Origin: Flavobacteriales bacterium
GTDB lineage: Bacteria; Bacteroidota; Bacteroidia; Flavobacteriales_D; Parvicellaceae
DNA: 64,000 nt
Direction of reading: 5' to 3'
Assembly: GCA_018401455.1 (NCBI GenBank)
Contig: JAGYKU010000008.1
Coordinates: 1 to 64,000, forward strand
The position numbers and the translations under genes were made by a program. Of the stretch, positions 9,069 to 17,219 are shown piece by piece (the stretch's first letter is position 1; each line of letters opens with the position of its first letter). The notes beneath the pieces are model-generated. The model made no database searches, was not told the origin of the DNA, and saw only the letters and a list, made by a program, of their open reading frames with translations.

Positions 9069-9716
9069 CTAAAAAACAGTATCAGGAGCAATTTTATAAA
9101 CTTCTGCAAGATTTGAATTATCTGAAACAGAAACACCTAAGTCTTTGATTAATCCATTCTTGATGTCATATACCCAACCATGAATAGAAGGTGTTTTGCG
9201 TTTTTTCCATGCATTTTGAACAATTGAAGTTTTACATAAGTCATAAACTTGCTCTATTACATTTAATTCTACAAAACGATTTAACCTATCTTTTTCATCC
9301 TTAATAGCTTCAAGTTCAGCATAGTGAATTCTATAAACATCCTTTATGTGCCTAAGCCAGTTGTCTATAATGCCAAATTGCTTATTTCCCATAGCCGCTT
9401 GAACACCTCCACAACCGTAATGTCCGCAAATAATTACGTGTTTCACATGTAATACATTTACAGCGTAATCCAAAACACTTAACATACTCATGTCTGTGTG
9501 AATCACCATATTAGCAATATTTCTATGAACAAATACTTCACCTGGTTTTGTACCAGTGATTTCATTGGCGGGAACTCTACTGTCGGCACATCCTATCCAA
9601 AGTAATGGAGGGTTTTGTCCATTAGCTAATTCATCAAAAAACGCTGGGTTTTCCTCTAGTTTTGAAGCAACCCATTCTTTGTTGTTTTCAAGTAGTTTTT
9701 GATAAAATTTTGTCAT
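9069..9716 (-). CDS. beta-class carbonic anhydrase
   Basis: Zinc enzyme interconverting CO2 and bicarbonate, 215 residues. Zinc ligands are visible: Cys in LLWIGCADSRVPA, with the Asp-Arg dyad, and His plus Cys in VIICGHYGCGGVQAA. HRNIAN is also typical. It is the last gene of a three-gene run on this strand (mtaB, a hypothetical gene, carbonic anhydrase) with gaps of 20 and 8 bp, so probably cotranscribed from the mtaB promoter. Length and motifs fit the E. coli Can type. Confidence 0.93.
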   Translation of the reverse strand: MTKFYQKLLENNKEWVASKLEENPAFFDELANGQNPPLLWIGCADSRVPANEITGTKPGEVFVHRNIANMVIHTDMSMLSVLDYAVNVLHVKHVIICGHYGCGGVQAAMGNKQFGIIDNWLRHIKDVYRIHYAELEAIKDEKDRLNRFVELNVIEQVYDLCKTSIVQNAWKKRKTPSIHGWVYDIKNGLIKDLGVSVSDNSNLAEVYKIAPDTVF

Positions 9717-9724
9717 TTTTTGGA

Positions 9725-10198
9725 TTAAATTTCTTCAAAGTCCACATTGTCTAAATCATCTTCAGTTTCATCAATTTCTTGTATGACAATAACTTGTCTA
9801 AGATTTTCAAAATGAGATAAAGGTATGTTAAAATTGATGTTTTCCAATTGAACCTCCACAGAATCAATAGTTTCTTCGTTTATAAATGTTATTAATTCTT
9901 CTTCTAAATCAATGTCGAAAGTGAAAATAGAAAGTTGCAGAGCATTTGAATATTCTGATTCTATTTCTAGTGAGTCAGACTCAAGCAAAATGGTTTGGTT
10001 GCGACTAATGAAAGATACTTTGCATCCTTTAAGTGTTTTAACTTTAAGTTGACTCATTACATTGAATTGTAAGAACTCAAAACCGTTTAACGAAACATAG
10101 TCGATGTAGAGTTTGTAATTTTCGTTTTCCCCAACTAGATTGTCTTGTGATGCTTTAATTCTTTCTGTTACCAATAAGTCGTAGTCGTGGTTTGCCAT
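9725..10198 (-). CDS. hypothetical acidic protein
   Basis: 157-residue soluble protein without recognised domain. It has no signal peptide or membrane segment, begins MANHDYDLLVTERIK, is predicted mixed beta/alpha, and ends in a strongly acidic tail (EIDETEDDLDNVDFEEI). It lies 8 bp before carbonic anhydrase and 20 bp after mtaB on the same strand, so it is a real cotranscribed gene. Function unknown; the operon context does not settle it. Confidence 0.75.
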   Translation of the reverse strand: MANHDYDLLVTERIKASQDNLVGENENYKLYIDYVSLNGFEFLQFNVMSQLKVKTLKGCKVSFISRNQTILLESDSLEIESEYSNALQLSIFTFDIDLEEELITFINEETIDSVEVQLENINFNIPLSHFENLRQVIVIQEIDETEDDLDNVDFEEI

Positions 10199-10218
10199 TT
10201 TGTTGTAATTTTAATATT

Positions 10219-11547
10219 TTAATTGAGTAAGGCTTGAGTAGTCATTCTTTCCTCTGTAAATTCTATTCTGTAAACACCATCCCTGTCTAGTTCAGTCAAT
10301 TTCACATGAGAAGATTGATTAATCATTAGTGGATTAAAAGGTGTTTTTACTTTTACATAGTTTTTAGTGAATCCATACATCATTCCGTTGTCTTCTGAGG
10401 CTTCAAAAACTACTTTGTCAGTTCTTTGTTCTTGAGATTCGTAAAACGCTCTTTTCTTCTTATTACTCAAAATTGTGAGCATTTTATTGCGTTCTTTTCT
10501 TACTGGAACTGGAACAACACCGTCCATTCGTAAAGCAGTAGTGTTGTCTCTTTCGGAGTAGGTAAATACATGAAGATAGGCAATGTCTAGTTCATTTAGA
10601 AACTGATAGGTTTTTTGAAATTCTTCATCTGTTTCGCCAGGGAATCCAACGATTACGTCAACACCGATACAGCAATCTGGCATGAGTGTTTTGATTTTTT
10701 CGATTCTACTTCGATATAAATCCGTTTTGTATCTTCTTCGCATTCTTTCCAAAAGCATATCGCTTCCACTTTGAAGCGGAATGTGGAAATGAGGAACAAA
10801 CCTTTTACTTTTACTCACAAATTCAATAATTTCGTCAGTAAGTAAATTAGGCTCTATAGAACTAATTCTGTATCTTTCAATTCCGTTGATTTTGTCTAAT
10901 TCTTGAATTAATTGAAAAAAGTTTTCATCTGTTCCATATCCAAAATCACCAATGTTTACACCTGTTAAAACTACTTCTTTAACATCAGTTAATGCGAGTT
11001 CTTTGGCTTTTGCAACGGTTTCGGCAATTGAAGCATTTCTTCCTCTTCCTCTAGCTAAGGGAATGGTACAAAAAGCACAGAAATAATTACAGCCATCTTG
11101 AACTTTTAGGAAAGAGCGTGTTCTGTCTCCAGTACTAAAACCAGGAACAAATTCTTTGGTTGTTTTGATTTCTTCGTTTTCTATGTGAGTTGATTCTTTT
11201 TTGGATAAATCCTTCAAATAGTCTTTGATATTGAACTTTTCATTGGCTCCCAAAACTATATCAACCCCTTCGATACTTGCTATTTCTTCAGGCTTTAATT
11301 GAGCATAGCATCCAATTACCGCTATAAATGCATCAGGATTGTAAGAAAGTGCTTTACGAACAATGTTTCTACATTTTTTATCCGCTTGATCAGTTACGGA
11401 GCAGGTGTTGATAACATAAACATCTGCACCTTCTTCAAAATTGACTTTTGCAAAGCCTTCTTTTGAAAGTGATTGTGCAATTGTACTTGTTTCAGAGAAG
11501 TTGAGTTTACAACCCAAAGTGTAATATGCTGCTGTTCCGTAGTTCAT
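10219..11547 (-). CDS. mtaB: tRNA t6A37 methylthiotransferase
   Basis: Radical SAM methylthiotransferase that converts t6A to ms2t6A at position 37 of tRNAs reading ANN codons. The N-terminal UPF0004 domain carries cysteines in YTLGCKLNFSE, VINTCSVTDQAD and VIGCYAQ for the second Fe-S cluster. The radical SAM motif CNYFCAFCTIPLARG (CxxxCxxC) follows near residue 150. The C-terminal TRAM region is present. At 442 residues it matches MtaB (YqeV) rather than MiaB; the MtaB-type start YTLGCKLN supports this. First gene of the operon with the hypothetical protein and carbonic anhydrase. Confidence 0.9.
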   Translation of the reverse strand: MNYGTAAYYTLGCKLNFSETSTIAQSLSKEGFAKVNFEEGADVYVINTCSVTDQADKKCRNIVRKALSYNPDAFIAVIGCYAQLKPEEIASIEGVDIVLGANEKFNIKDYLKDLSKKESTHIENEEIKTTKEFVPGFSTGDRTRSFLKVQDGCNYFCAFCTIPLARGRGRNASIAETVAKAKELALTDVKEVVLTGVNIGDFGYGTDENFFQLIQELDKINGIERYRISSIEPNLLTDEIIEFVSKSKRFVPHFHIPLQSGSDMLLERMRRRYKTDLYRSRIEKIKTLMPDCCIGVDVIVGFPGETDEEFQKTYQFLNELDIAYLHVFTYSERDNTTALRMDGVVPVPVRKERNKMLTILSNKKKRAFYESQEQRTDKVVFEASEDNGMMYGFTKNYVKVKTPFNPLMINQSSHVKLTELDRDGVYRIEFTEERMTTQALLN

Positions 11548-11562
11548 AAAATTTTAAGAATG

Positions 11563-11570
11563 CAAATGTA
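11563..11570 (-). promoter_or_regulatory. mtaB promoter -7 box
   Basis: Reverse-strand TACATTTG matches TAnnTTTG and lies 15 bases before the mtaB ATG. Confidence 0.6.
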
Positions 11571-11684
11571 ATAAGAACAATTCAACTACATTTCTAAATT
11601 TGACTATTTTAACCACATTTAATCAACCGAAGTCTTGACGAAGGTTGTAACCCCAAACACAGAACTTCAAACCCAAACCAAGTT

Positions 11685-11749
11685 AGATATCTCCCTCAGA
11701 AATTTCGGAGCATACTTTCGTTATCGCTCTGTACTCCTGTCGATATGAT
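11685..11749. repeat. dispersed hairpin element, ATATC/GATAT arm variant, copy 1
   Basis: AGATATCTCC at the left and GTCGATATGA at the right form complementary arms around a core with TTCGTTATCGCTC. The same element recurs at 11863-11916 and 41861-41916. Confidence 0.65.
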
Positions 11750-11763
11750 GTAAAAATACTTTT

Positions 11764-11798
11764 GTCACTTCGACCTCCGCAGCTGCGGAGGAGAAGTC
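11764..11798. repeat. hairpin element, ACTTC/GAAGT arm variant with 18-bp perfect palindrome
   Basis: GTCACTTCGAC at the left pairs with GAAGTC at the right. In the centre CCTCCGCAGCTGCGGAGG (11774-11791) is a perfect palindrome, so a long stem can form. Confidence 0.7.
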
Positions 11799-11862
11799 TC
11801 ACTTTTGAAATATGACTATTATAATTTCCAATCCATGTGAACTTTCAACATTTAACCAAGTT

Positions 11863-11916
11863 AGATATCTCCGTTACATACTTTCGCTATCGCTCTGTAC
11901 TCCAGTCGATATGACA
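11863..11916. repeat. dispersed hairpin element, ATATC/GATAT arm variant, copy 2
   Basis: AGATATCTCC ... TTCGCTATCGCTC ... GTCGATATGACA. Nearly identical in layout to the copy 180 bp upstream and the copy at 41.9 kb. Confidence 0.65.
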
Positions 11917-11946
11917 AAAACCCCCGAACATTCAACCCTGCCTCTA

Positions 11947-11976
11947 CCTGTCGGCAGACACGGTGCGGCAGGCAGG
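11947..11976. repeat. GC-rich imperfect inverted repeat
   Basis: CCTGTCGGCAG ... CGGCAGGCAGG in a very AT-rich setting; short arms can fold back. Possible REP-like element or transcription terminator; no T-run supports the latter. Confidence 0.4.
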
Positions 11977-12035
11977 TTTTAACATTCAACTTTCAACAGT
12001 CGGAAACTCCGAACTTCAAACCCCAAACACATAAA

Positions 12036-13286
12036 CTAAAGCGAATCAATCCCTTTAGTATCGAAAGCGTCTCGTAATCCGTTGCCAAGAAGCATAAATG
12101 AAAATACTAGAATGACTATACAGATACCTGGTACAAGTGCTAAGAAACTATATTCAGGTTGGTTGATGAAACCTTGGTGACCTGTGATTATACTTCCCCA
12201 TGAAGCCATAGGTATTTGAGTTCCGATTCCCAAATAACTCAATCCCGCTTCTAAAAGTATTGCGGTAGCAAAATTATTGGCGCTTTGTACTATTACTGGG
12301 CCGATTATATTAGGAAGTACGTGTCGTCCTATAATTCTGACATCATTAAAACCTAACGCTCTTCCTGCTTCAATAAATTCTTTTTCTCTCAAACTCAATA
12401 CCTGACCTCTTACCAATCTTGCTAAGTCAACCCACATAATGAGTCCAACTGCCATAAAAACTGTCGTAAATCCTTTTCCTACGATCATCATGATGGAAAT
12501 AATCAATAGCAAAGCAGGGATAGACCAAATTACGTTAATTACAAACATAATTACTTCATCAACCCAACCTCTGTAATATCCAGCAAGAGCTCCCATTATT
12601 AGACCGATGACAATTGCAATAAAAACAGAAATTAAACCCACTGACAAAGAAATGATAGTTCCAGACATAATTCTACTCAAGAAATCTCTTCCGTGTCTGT
12701 CGGTTCCTAGATAAAACTTTTGTTTCGTAATGTTTTTTTCTTCTATCTCTTTCTGCATTTCGTCAATGCTTTTGGTGATAGTTTCTTTGGAAAGTAAATA
12801 GATTTCAACTTGATTATTATCTAATACTTTAAACTTTTCATCTTTTTCAATATCAAGAGGATAAAGGATTTCAGGTAAAGCATAACTTCTATAGGAAGCC
12901 TCGTATTTGCTCATGGGTCCTGCTACGTAATAATCTTCTATAATTAAATTGATACCGTCAAATTGGTAACTCAAAAATGGATAGGATTTGTAATCATTTT
13001 CTGAACCACCCATGAGTAATTTACCAAAGAATCCTGCTTTTTCAACTTCTTCGTTTTTTCGAATTTGGAGCATGTCAACTTCAGAACCTGGAGTTAATTT
13101 AGCAATAGGTGGATGCTGATCGTTAGCATCTGGAGTAGCATCGGGTCTAATATTAGCCCCTAAAATTGAAATCAAAACAGCAAAAGATATAACTATCAAG
13201 CCCAACATTGCAGGCTTGTTCTTTTTGAGTTTTACCCAAGCATCTCCCCAGAGACTTCTATTTTTATTTTCCTTTTTCTTAGTCAT
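12036..13286 (-). CDS. oligopeptide/dipeptide ABC transporter permease (DppC/OppC type)
   Basis: Inner-membrane permease of a peptide or nickel-type ABC importer, 416 residues. The first transmembrane helix follows the cytosolic start (LWGDAWVKLKKNKPAML then LIVISFAVLISILGA), typical of DppC. A long periplasmic insert of roughly 130 residues follows before the YLGTDRHGRDFLSR motif. The BPD_transp_1 domain carries the EAA loop EAGRALGFNDVRIIGRHVLPN. No ATPase, binding protein or DppB is adjacent, so partners are encoded elsewhere. Its ATG overlaps the likely original stop of the upstream glycosyltransferase by 8 nt (ATGACTAA), implying translational coupling. Confidence 0.9.
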   Translation of the reverse strand: MTKKKENKNRSLWGDAWVKLKKNKPAMLGLIVISFAVLISILGANIRPDATPDANDQHPPIAKLTPGSEVDMLQIRKNEEVEKAGFFGKLLMGGSENDYKSYPFLSYQFDGINLIIEDYYVAGPMSKYEASYRSYALPEILYPLDIEKDEKFKVLDNNQVEIYLLSKETITKSIDEMQKEIEEKNITKQKFYLGTDRHGRDFLSRIMSGTIISLSVGLISVFIAIVIGLIMGALAGYYRGWVDEVIMFVINVIWSIPALLLIISIMMIVGKGFTTVFMAVGLIMWVDLARLVRGQVLSLREKEFIEAGRALGFNDVRIIGRHVLPNIIGPVIVQSANNFATAILLEAGLSYLGIGTQIPMASWGSIITGHQGFINQPEYSFLALVPGICIVILVFSFMLLGNGLRDAFDTKGIDSL

Positions 13287-14385
13287 TGGCAGACCAATTC
13301 TCTTTATAAGTCATTACTTTCACTCCTAAAACTAGAAGATAAACGGGGTAGGTTATCGCTACAATTGGTGCAAAGATGAATAAAATTAATCTTTTTTAAA
13401 ATAACGAGGTCAAAAATAAAAATAAAAAATCAACTAACGGTTTAATTAATGCTAAGTATATAAAATTATTATCAAATGTAAAAAAATACATAATTATGGT
13501 AAGTAACCACAAAACATTGGTTATGAGTGTTGTAAATGCAACAAACGACAATCCTCTAATTTTTAATTTCTTGGCTCTTTTGCCTGGTAAAGTTTTGGAC
13601 GACCATCTTGCAGTTTGTTCAAAATAACTTCTCCAAGTTTTTTTAACTGTAGTAGCAACACTATTTTCTGGTCTTACAACGATTTTTTGATTGGCGTTAA
13701 GCATCGCATCCAGCATAAACATATCATCGCCAGAAACCATTGTTTTGTTGTCTTTGTATGGTCTGAGAAATTTCGCCATCTTTTTAGAATAACTCAAATT
13801 GGCTCCGCTACTCAAAATAGGATTTTTTAAAGCTCCAGAACCAATCGTAATTCCTGCCAAAAGCATCGATTCCACTTCTTGAAACTTATGGAGAAAGCGT
13901 AAAGAGTCAGATTTTTTGAGTACAACTCCAATAGAAAGTTCGCTTTTTTGCTTGTTGATGACTTTCAACCAATTTGGTTTCATCACACAATCAGCATCAG
14001 TTGTAACGATATTGTCAAAATTCGCTAATGTCCAAGCCTTTTCTATGGCTGTTTTCTTACCTACTTTTTTATGTAGATTGATAATGGCGTGTTTGAATTC
14101 AAAGTTGTCCTCATGCTCTTCTAGCCAATCAAAACTATTGTCTGTGGAGCAATCGTTGATGAAAATGACTTCAAAATCTGTTTTTGGGTAATCTAATTTT
14201 GAAAGATGCGCAATCAAATTTGGTAAATTCTTTTCTTCATTGAAAATGGGAATCAAAATACTGAAAGATTGCTTTTTCTTTTTGTTTTTTCTTTTTTTGG
14301 AAATACTGATGATAAAACCAATCATCATAAGAAGCATCATCAAAGCGTACATTCCAAAAACCACTAAAAGGAGTGTCAACATCAT
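13279..14385 (-). CDS. GT2 family glycosyltransferase, interrupted by an in-frame TAA near its 3' end
   Basis: Membrane glycosyltransferase. It has an N-terminal transmembrane helix, a GT2 catalytic domain (FSILIPIFNEEKNLPNLI, FINDCSTDN, VTTDADCVM as DxD-like motif, QTARWSSK), then transmembrane helices. The ORF stops at 13396-13398, but the same frame continues for 38 codons with a further membrane helix (RLILFIFAPIVA...) and a polar tail, stopping at 13279 with an 8-nt overlap of dppC. A single A-to-T change would create the stop (AAA to TAA). It starts with a 4-nt overlap (ATGA) of the upstream UPF0104 gene. Acceptor and sugar are unknown. Confidence 0.8.
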
Positions 14386-15359
14386 ATTTTTTCTTTTTTA
14401 GTGATAAAAAATATGCCTCCTAGAATGGATGGAAACACCACATTGATTAGCCAAATGAACAACGATGCAGAGATAACTGCTACTTCACCACCCATAGTTG
14501 ATAATAAATATACGGCAACTGCTTCTCTAGTTCCTAAATTCCCCATAAATGGTGATGGAATTAATGTTGAGAAAAGGTAAAGAATACCACAAAAAGATAG
14601 GGTAGTGAGTAGGTCGAAATCCAATTGAAATACAGTAATGGCAATAAAAAATTGAAGAACAAAAACCAAATACCTCAGCGAACTTAAAATGAGAATACTT
14701 GTGAGCCTTGCTATACTATATTCTTGCACGAAACTGAGTTTGGCAACTACATCCTGCATCCATTTTGCTTTGAATCTAGAAAACCATTGAATCAATAATT
14801 CTTGGTAAAAGAAAAACGAAAAGAACAAAACTGTAATGGGGGTAAAAATGAGTGCCAAATTAGGAACACTGAGTGATTGAGGGAATCTAAATGCTAATTG
14901 ATAATTCCAAGTGATAACCAAGCCAATTACTGCAAACAGAAGAGTAGTGCAGAGTTGTGCATAATTTCCGACAAAAGTAGTGTAAGTAATTTGTGTTTTG
15001 GAATAATCTTTCAAATATCCAAAACGACCGATAAAAGTACCGAGCCTGTCGGGTGTGAAGATGGCTATGGCATTTCCGGCATACACTGCTTTCCAAGTTT
15101 TGATGAAAGAACTGTTTTTGAGTTCTTTATAAGCAACGCGCCATTTGGCATTTTCAATACCATAATTTACAAATTGCAATAAAAAAATAAGCAAAATCAT
15201 CAACCAACTCTCTGCCGAATTGAGGCTTTGAGCAATATGCTTGGCAATGCTAATTTCGTTTTTTTCTCTAAACTGCGTGTATAGAAAATACAATGCAAAA
15301 AAGAAAATGACTACTTTTACAACAAAGAATAAATATTGATATATTTTTGACTTTTTAAT
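14382..15359 (-). CDS. UPF0104/lysylphosphatidylglycerol synthase-type transmembrane protein
   Basis: Polytopic membrane protein of the LPG_synthase_TM (PF03706-like) family, which includes AglD- and MprF-related transmembrane domains. Markers include FTPDRLGTFIGRFGYL, FSRFKAKWMQDV and a late LIPSPFMGNLGTREA segment. The frame is open to 15476, but that region overlaps ruvC and the promoter box at 15382-15389. Between that box and the first membrane helix there is no ATG, GTG or TTG in frame. AUC (15362) or AUU (15359) are the only near-cognate candidates, so the start is uncertain. It heads an operon with the GT2 and DppC genes. Confidence 0.78.
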   Translation of the reverse strand: MKKSKIYQYLFFVVKVVIFFFALYFLYTQFREKNEISIAKHIAQSLNSAESWLMILLIFLLQFVNYGIENAKWRVAYKELKNSSFIKTWKAVYAGNAIAIFTPDRLGTFIGRFGYLKDYSKTQITYTTFVGNYAQLCTTLLFAVIGLVITWNYQLAFRFPQSLSVPNLALIFTPITVLFFSFFFYQELLIQWFSRFKAKWMQDVVAKLSFVQEYSIARLTSILILSSLRYLVFVLQFFIAITVFQLDFDLLTTLSFCGILYLFSTLIPSPFMGNLGTREAVAVYLLSTMGGEVAVISASLFIWLINVVFPSILGGIFFITKKEKI

Positions 15360-15381
15360 GATTTTAGATTTTATTCTTATG

Positions 15382-15389
15382 CAAATGTA
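15382..15389 (-). promoter_or_regulatory. promoter -7 box for UPF0104-GT2-dppC operon
   Basis: Reverse-strand TACATTTG, a perfect TAnnTTTG box, immediately beside the ruvC start on the other strand. Confidence 0.55.
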
Positions 15390-15393
15390 ATCA

Positions 15394-15954
15394 ATGAACG
15401 AGTTTGACAAAATAATTTTAGGATTAGACCCAGGAACAAATGTTATGGGATACGGATTGATTGGCGTAAAAGGCAAGAATATTTCGTTGATTAATACAGG
15501 AGTAATCCATTTAGAAAAACTTGAAAATCATCAACTTAAATTAAAATCTATCTTTGAGAAAGTCACTTTTTTGATGAAAACGTATCTTCCAGACGAAGTG
15601 GCTATTGAAGCGCCTTTTTTTGGTAAAAATGTTCAATCGATGCTCAAATTAGGTAGAGCGCAAGGTGTAGCAATGGCAGCGGTGCTCATTAGAGATATTC
15701 CAGTGGTGGAATATTCTCCCAAATCGATAAAACAAGCCATTACAGGAAGCGGAAACGCTAGCAAAGAGCAAGTAGCAGGAATGTTGCAAACAATTTTGAA
15801 TTTTAAAGATTTACCCAAATACTTAGACGCTACAGATGGTTTGGCTGCAGCAGTATGTCATTATTTCCAAAATGGAAAAGTAAGTGGAAATGTGAGTAAA
15901 TCTTACTCTGGTTGGGAAGCATTTGTAAAAGATAATCCTAAAAGGACGAAGTGA
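15394..15954 (+). CDS. ruvC: crossover junction endodeoxyribonuclease RuvC
   Basis: Holliday junction resolvase that cuts junctions during recombinational repair with RuvAB. RNase H-like fold residues are visible: [14 protein letters not shown] (first Asp), [14 protein letters not shown] (Glu), and [17 protein letters not shown] (the last two acidic residues). 186 residues matches the family. The ATG at 15394 is adjacent to the divergent UPF0104 promoter. The second Holliday resolvase-like gene, ruvX, lies at 55 kb. Confidence 0.94.
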   Translation: MNEFDKIILGLDPGTNVMGYGLIGVKGKNISLINTGVIHLEKLENHQLKLKSIFEKVTFLMKTYLPDEVAIEAPFFGKNVQSMLKLGRAQGVAMAAVLIRDIPVVEYSPKSIKQAITGSGNASKEQVAGMLQTILNFKDLPKYLDATDGLAAAVCHYFQNGKVSGNVSKSYSGWEAFVKDNPKRTK

Positions 15955-16075
15955 GTCGACAATTTCTTAATTAAGTTGACTTTTATTTAACTTTAATTCT
16001 TAATGATTAAATAATATCTAAATTTCTAATACACAATTTTTTAAAAAGTAAATTTGGGGTTTAAAAAATCATTTT

Positions 16076-17023
16076 ATGGGTGAGATTTTACCATTGTTGT
16101 TGGGTGGATTAGTACTTTTTTTATACAGTATCACAAAATTATCTACTGTTTTAAAAGGTTTTTTTAACGAAGATGCAAAACGCATTATTGCAAAGTACAA
16201 CAAGAATCTATTATATTCTATTATTACAGGAACTGTGTTTACGATTCTTTTGGGGTCTTCTTCAGCGGTAATTATTTTGGTCATTGTATTTATCAACGCC
16301 AAAAGTCTAGATTTCAAGCAAGCAGTGGGATTGATAATGGGAGCAAACATTGGAACTACATTTTCCAGTCAACTGATATCACTAGATATTTCACAATATG
16401 CATCTGTGCCTTTAGTTTTGGGTTTGGCAATGCATCTTTTTGCTACTCAAAAAAGATATCAAAATATTGGAGCAATTTCGCTCTTTTTTGGAATGTTATT
16501 TTATGGTTTATTTCTAATGGAGCAATCTGTAGAGCCTTTGAAAAACAGTCCTTTTTTCTTTGATCAAATAGCAAGTATAGAAAATAATCCTCTTAGAGGG
16601 GCGCTTATGGGAGGCTTAATTACCTTAATTATACAATCCTCTAGTGGAACGGTAGGAATGGCGATTATTTTGGGTAAGGAAGAGATCCTTTCTATAGCTG
16701 GTGGGATTTCCGTAATGTTTGGAGCAGAGTTAGGCACTTGTTCGGATACACTTATTGCTACTTTTAAAGGTACAAGGCAAGCGTTAAAAGCAGGACTTTT
16801 TCATCTTGTTTTCAACTTCTCTACAATTATTATTGGACTTATACTTTTTGAACCTTTTGTTGATTTAATAAAGTATGTTTCTCAAAGAGAAGATATTGGA
16901 AGTCAAATTGCCAATGCACATATGATTTTCAATATTCTTGGTGTTTTGATTTTTTTACCATTTGTTTCAATGAGTGTAAAATTTTTAAATTTTCTTTTAC
17001 CAGAAAAACAAGAGGTGGTTTAG
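16076..17023 (+). CDS. Na/Pi cotransporter family protein
   Basis: Integral membrane transporter of the Na/Pi-cotransporter II-related (NptA/YjbB) family, 315 residues. The two inverted QSSS-type repeats are visible: LLGSSSAVIILVIVFI with GANIGTTFSS near residues 60-105, and IIQSSSGTVGMAIIL with GAELGTCSDT near 185-225. These form the substrate site in the family. There is no PhoU-like C-terminal domain. Na-dependent phosphate transport is the family prediction; not proven for this short form. Confidence 0.85.
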   Translation: MGEILPLLLGGLVLFLYSITKLSTVLKGFFNEDAKRIIAKYNKNLLYSIITGTVFTILLGSSSAVIILVIVFINAKSLDFKQAVGLIMGANIGTTFSSQLISLDISQYASVPLVLGLAMHLFATQKRYQNIGAISLFFGMLFYGLFLMEQSVEPLKNSPFFFDQIASIENNPLRGALMGGLITLIIQSSSGTVGMAIILGKEEILSIAGGISVMFGAELGTCSDTLIATFKGTRQALKAGLFHLVFNFSTIIIGLILFEPFVDLIKYVSQREDIGSQIANAHMIFNILGVLIFLPFVSMSVKFLNFLLPEKQEVV

Positions 17024-17073
17024 AATCTTAGATTAAGATGTTTATTTTTCGCTAATCAACCCTAACTATTTAA

Positions 17074-17164
17074 TTTGTGGTTCACAAATAAATGATTTAT
17101 GGCTCACAGTCTCATAGTTTTGAGCCGTATTTTATGCAAAAATGAGCCACAATTTTTTTTTTTT
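17074..17164. terminator. nested stem-loop, possible bidirectional terminator
   Basis: Outer arms TTTGTGGTTCA (17075-17085) and TGAGCCACAA (17143-17152) pair, followed by a T-run on the + strand. Inside, GGCTCA (17101) pairs with TGAGCC (17121). It lies between the converging Na/Pi transporter and baeRF genes. The double GGCTCA/TGAGCC set is more elaborate than a plain terminator. Confidence 0.5.
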
Positions 17165-17219
17165 AAATCAAAATCTACAGTTGCAAATTACAACTTAATT
17201 TTTCTTTGCAAATATTATT

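Larger units (their letters stand above)
11571..12035. other. intergenic repeat island
   Basis: No gene. The stretch contains heptad-like text (about 11650-11680 and 11979-12030, units such as AACTTTC, CAAACCC and CAAACAC), three hairpin elements and one GC-rich inverted repeat (listed separately). Confidence 0.65.
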
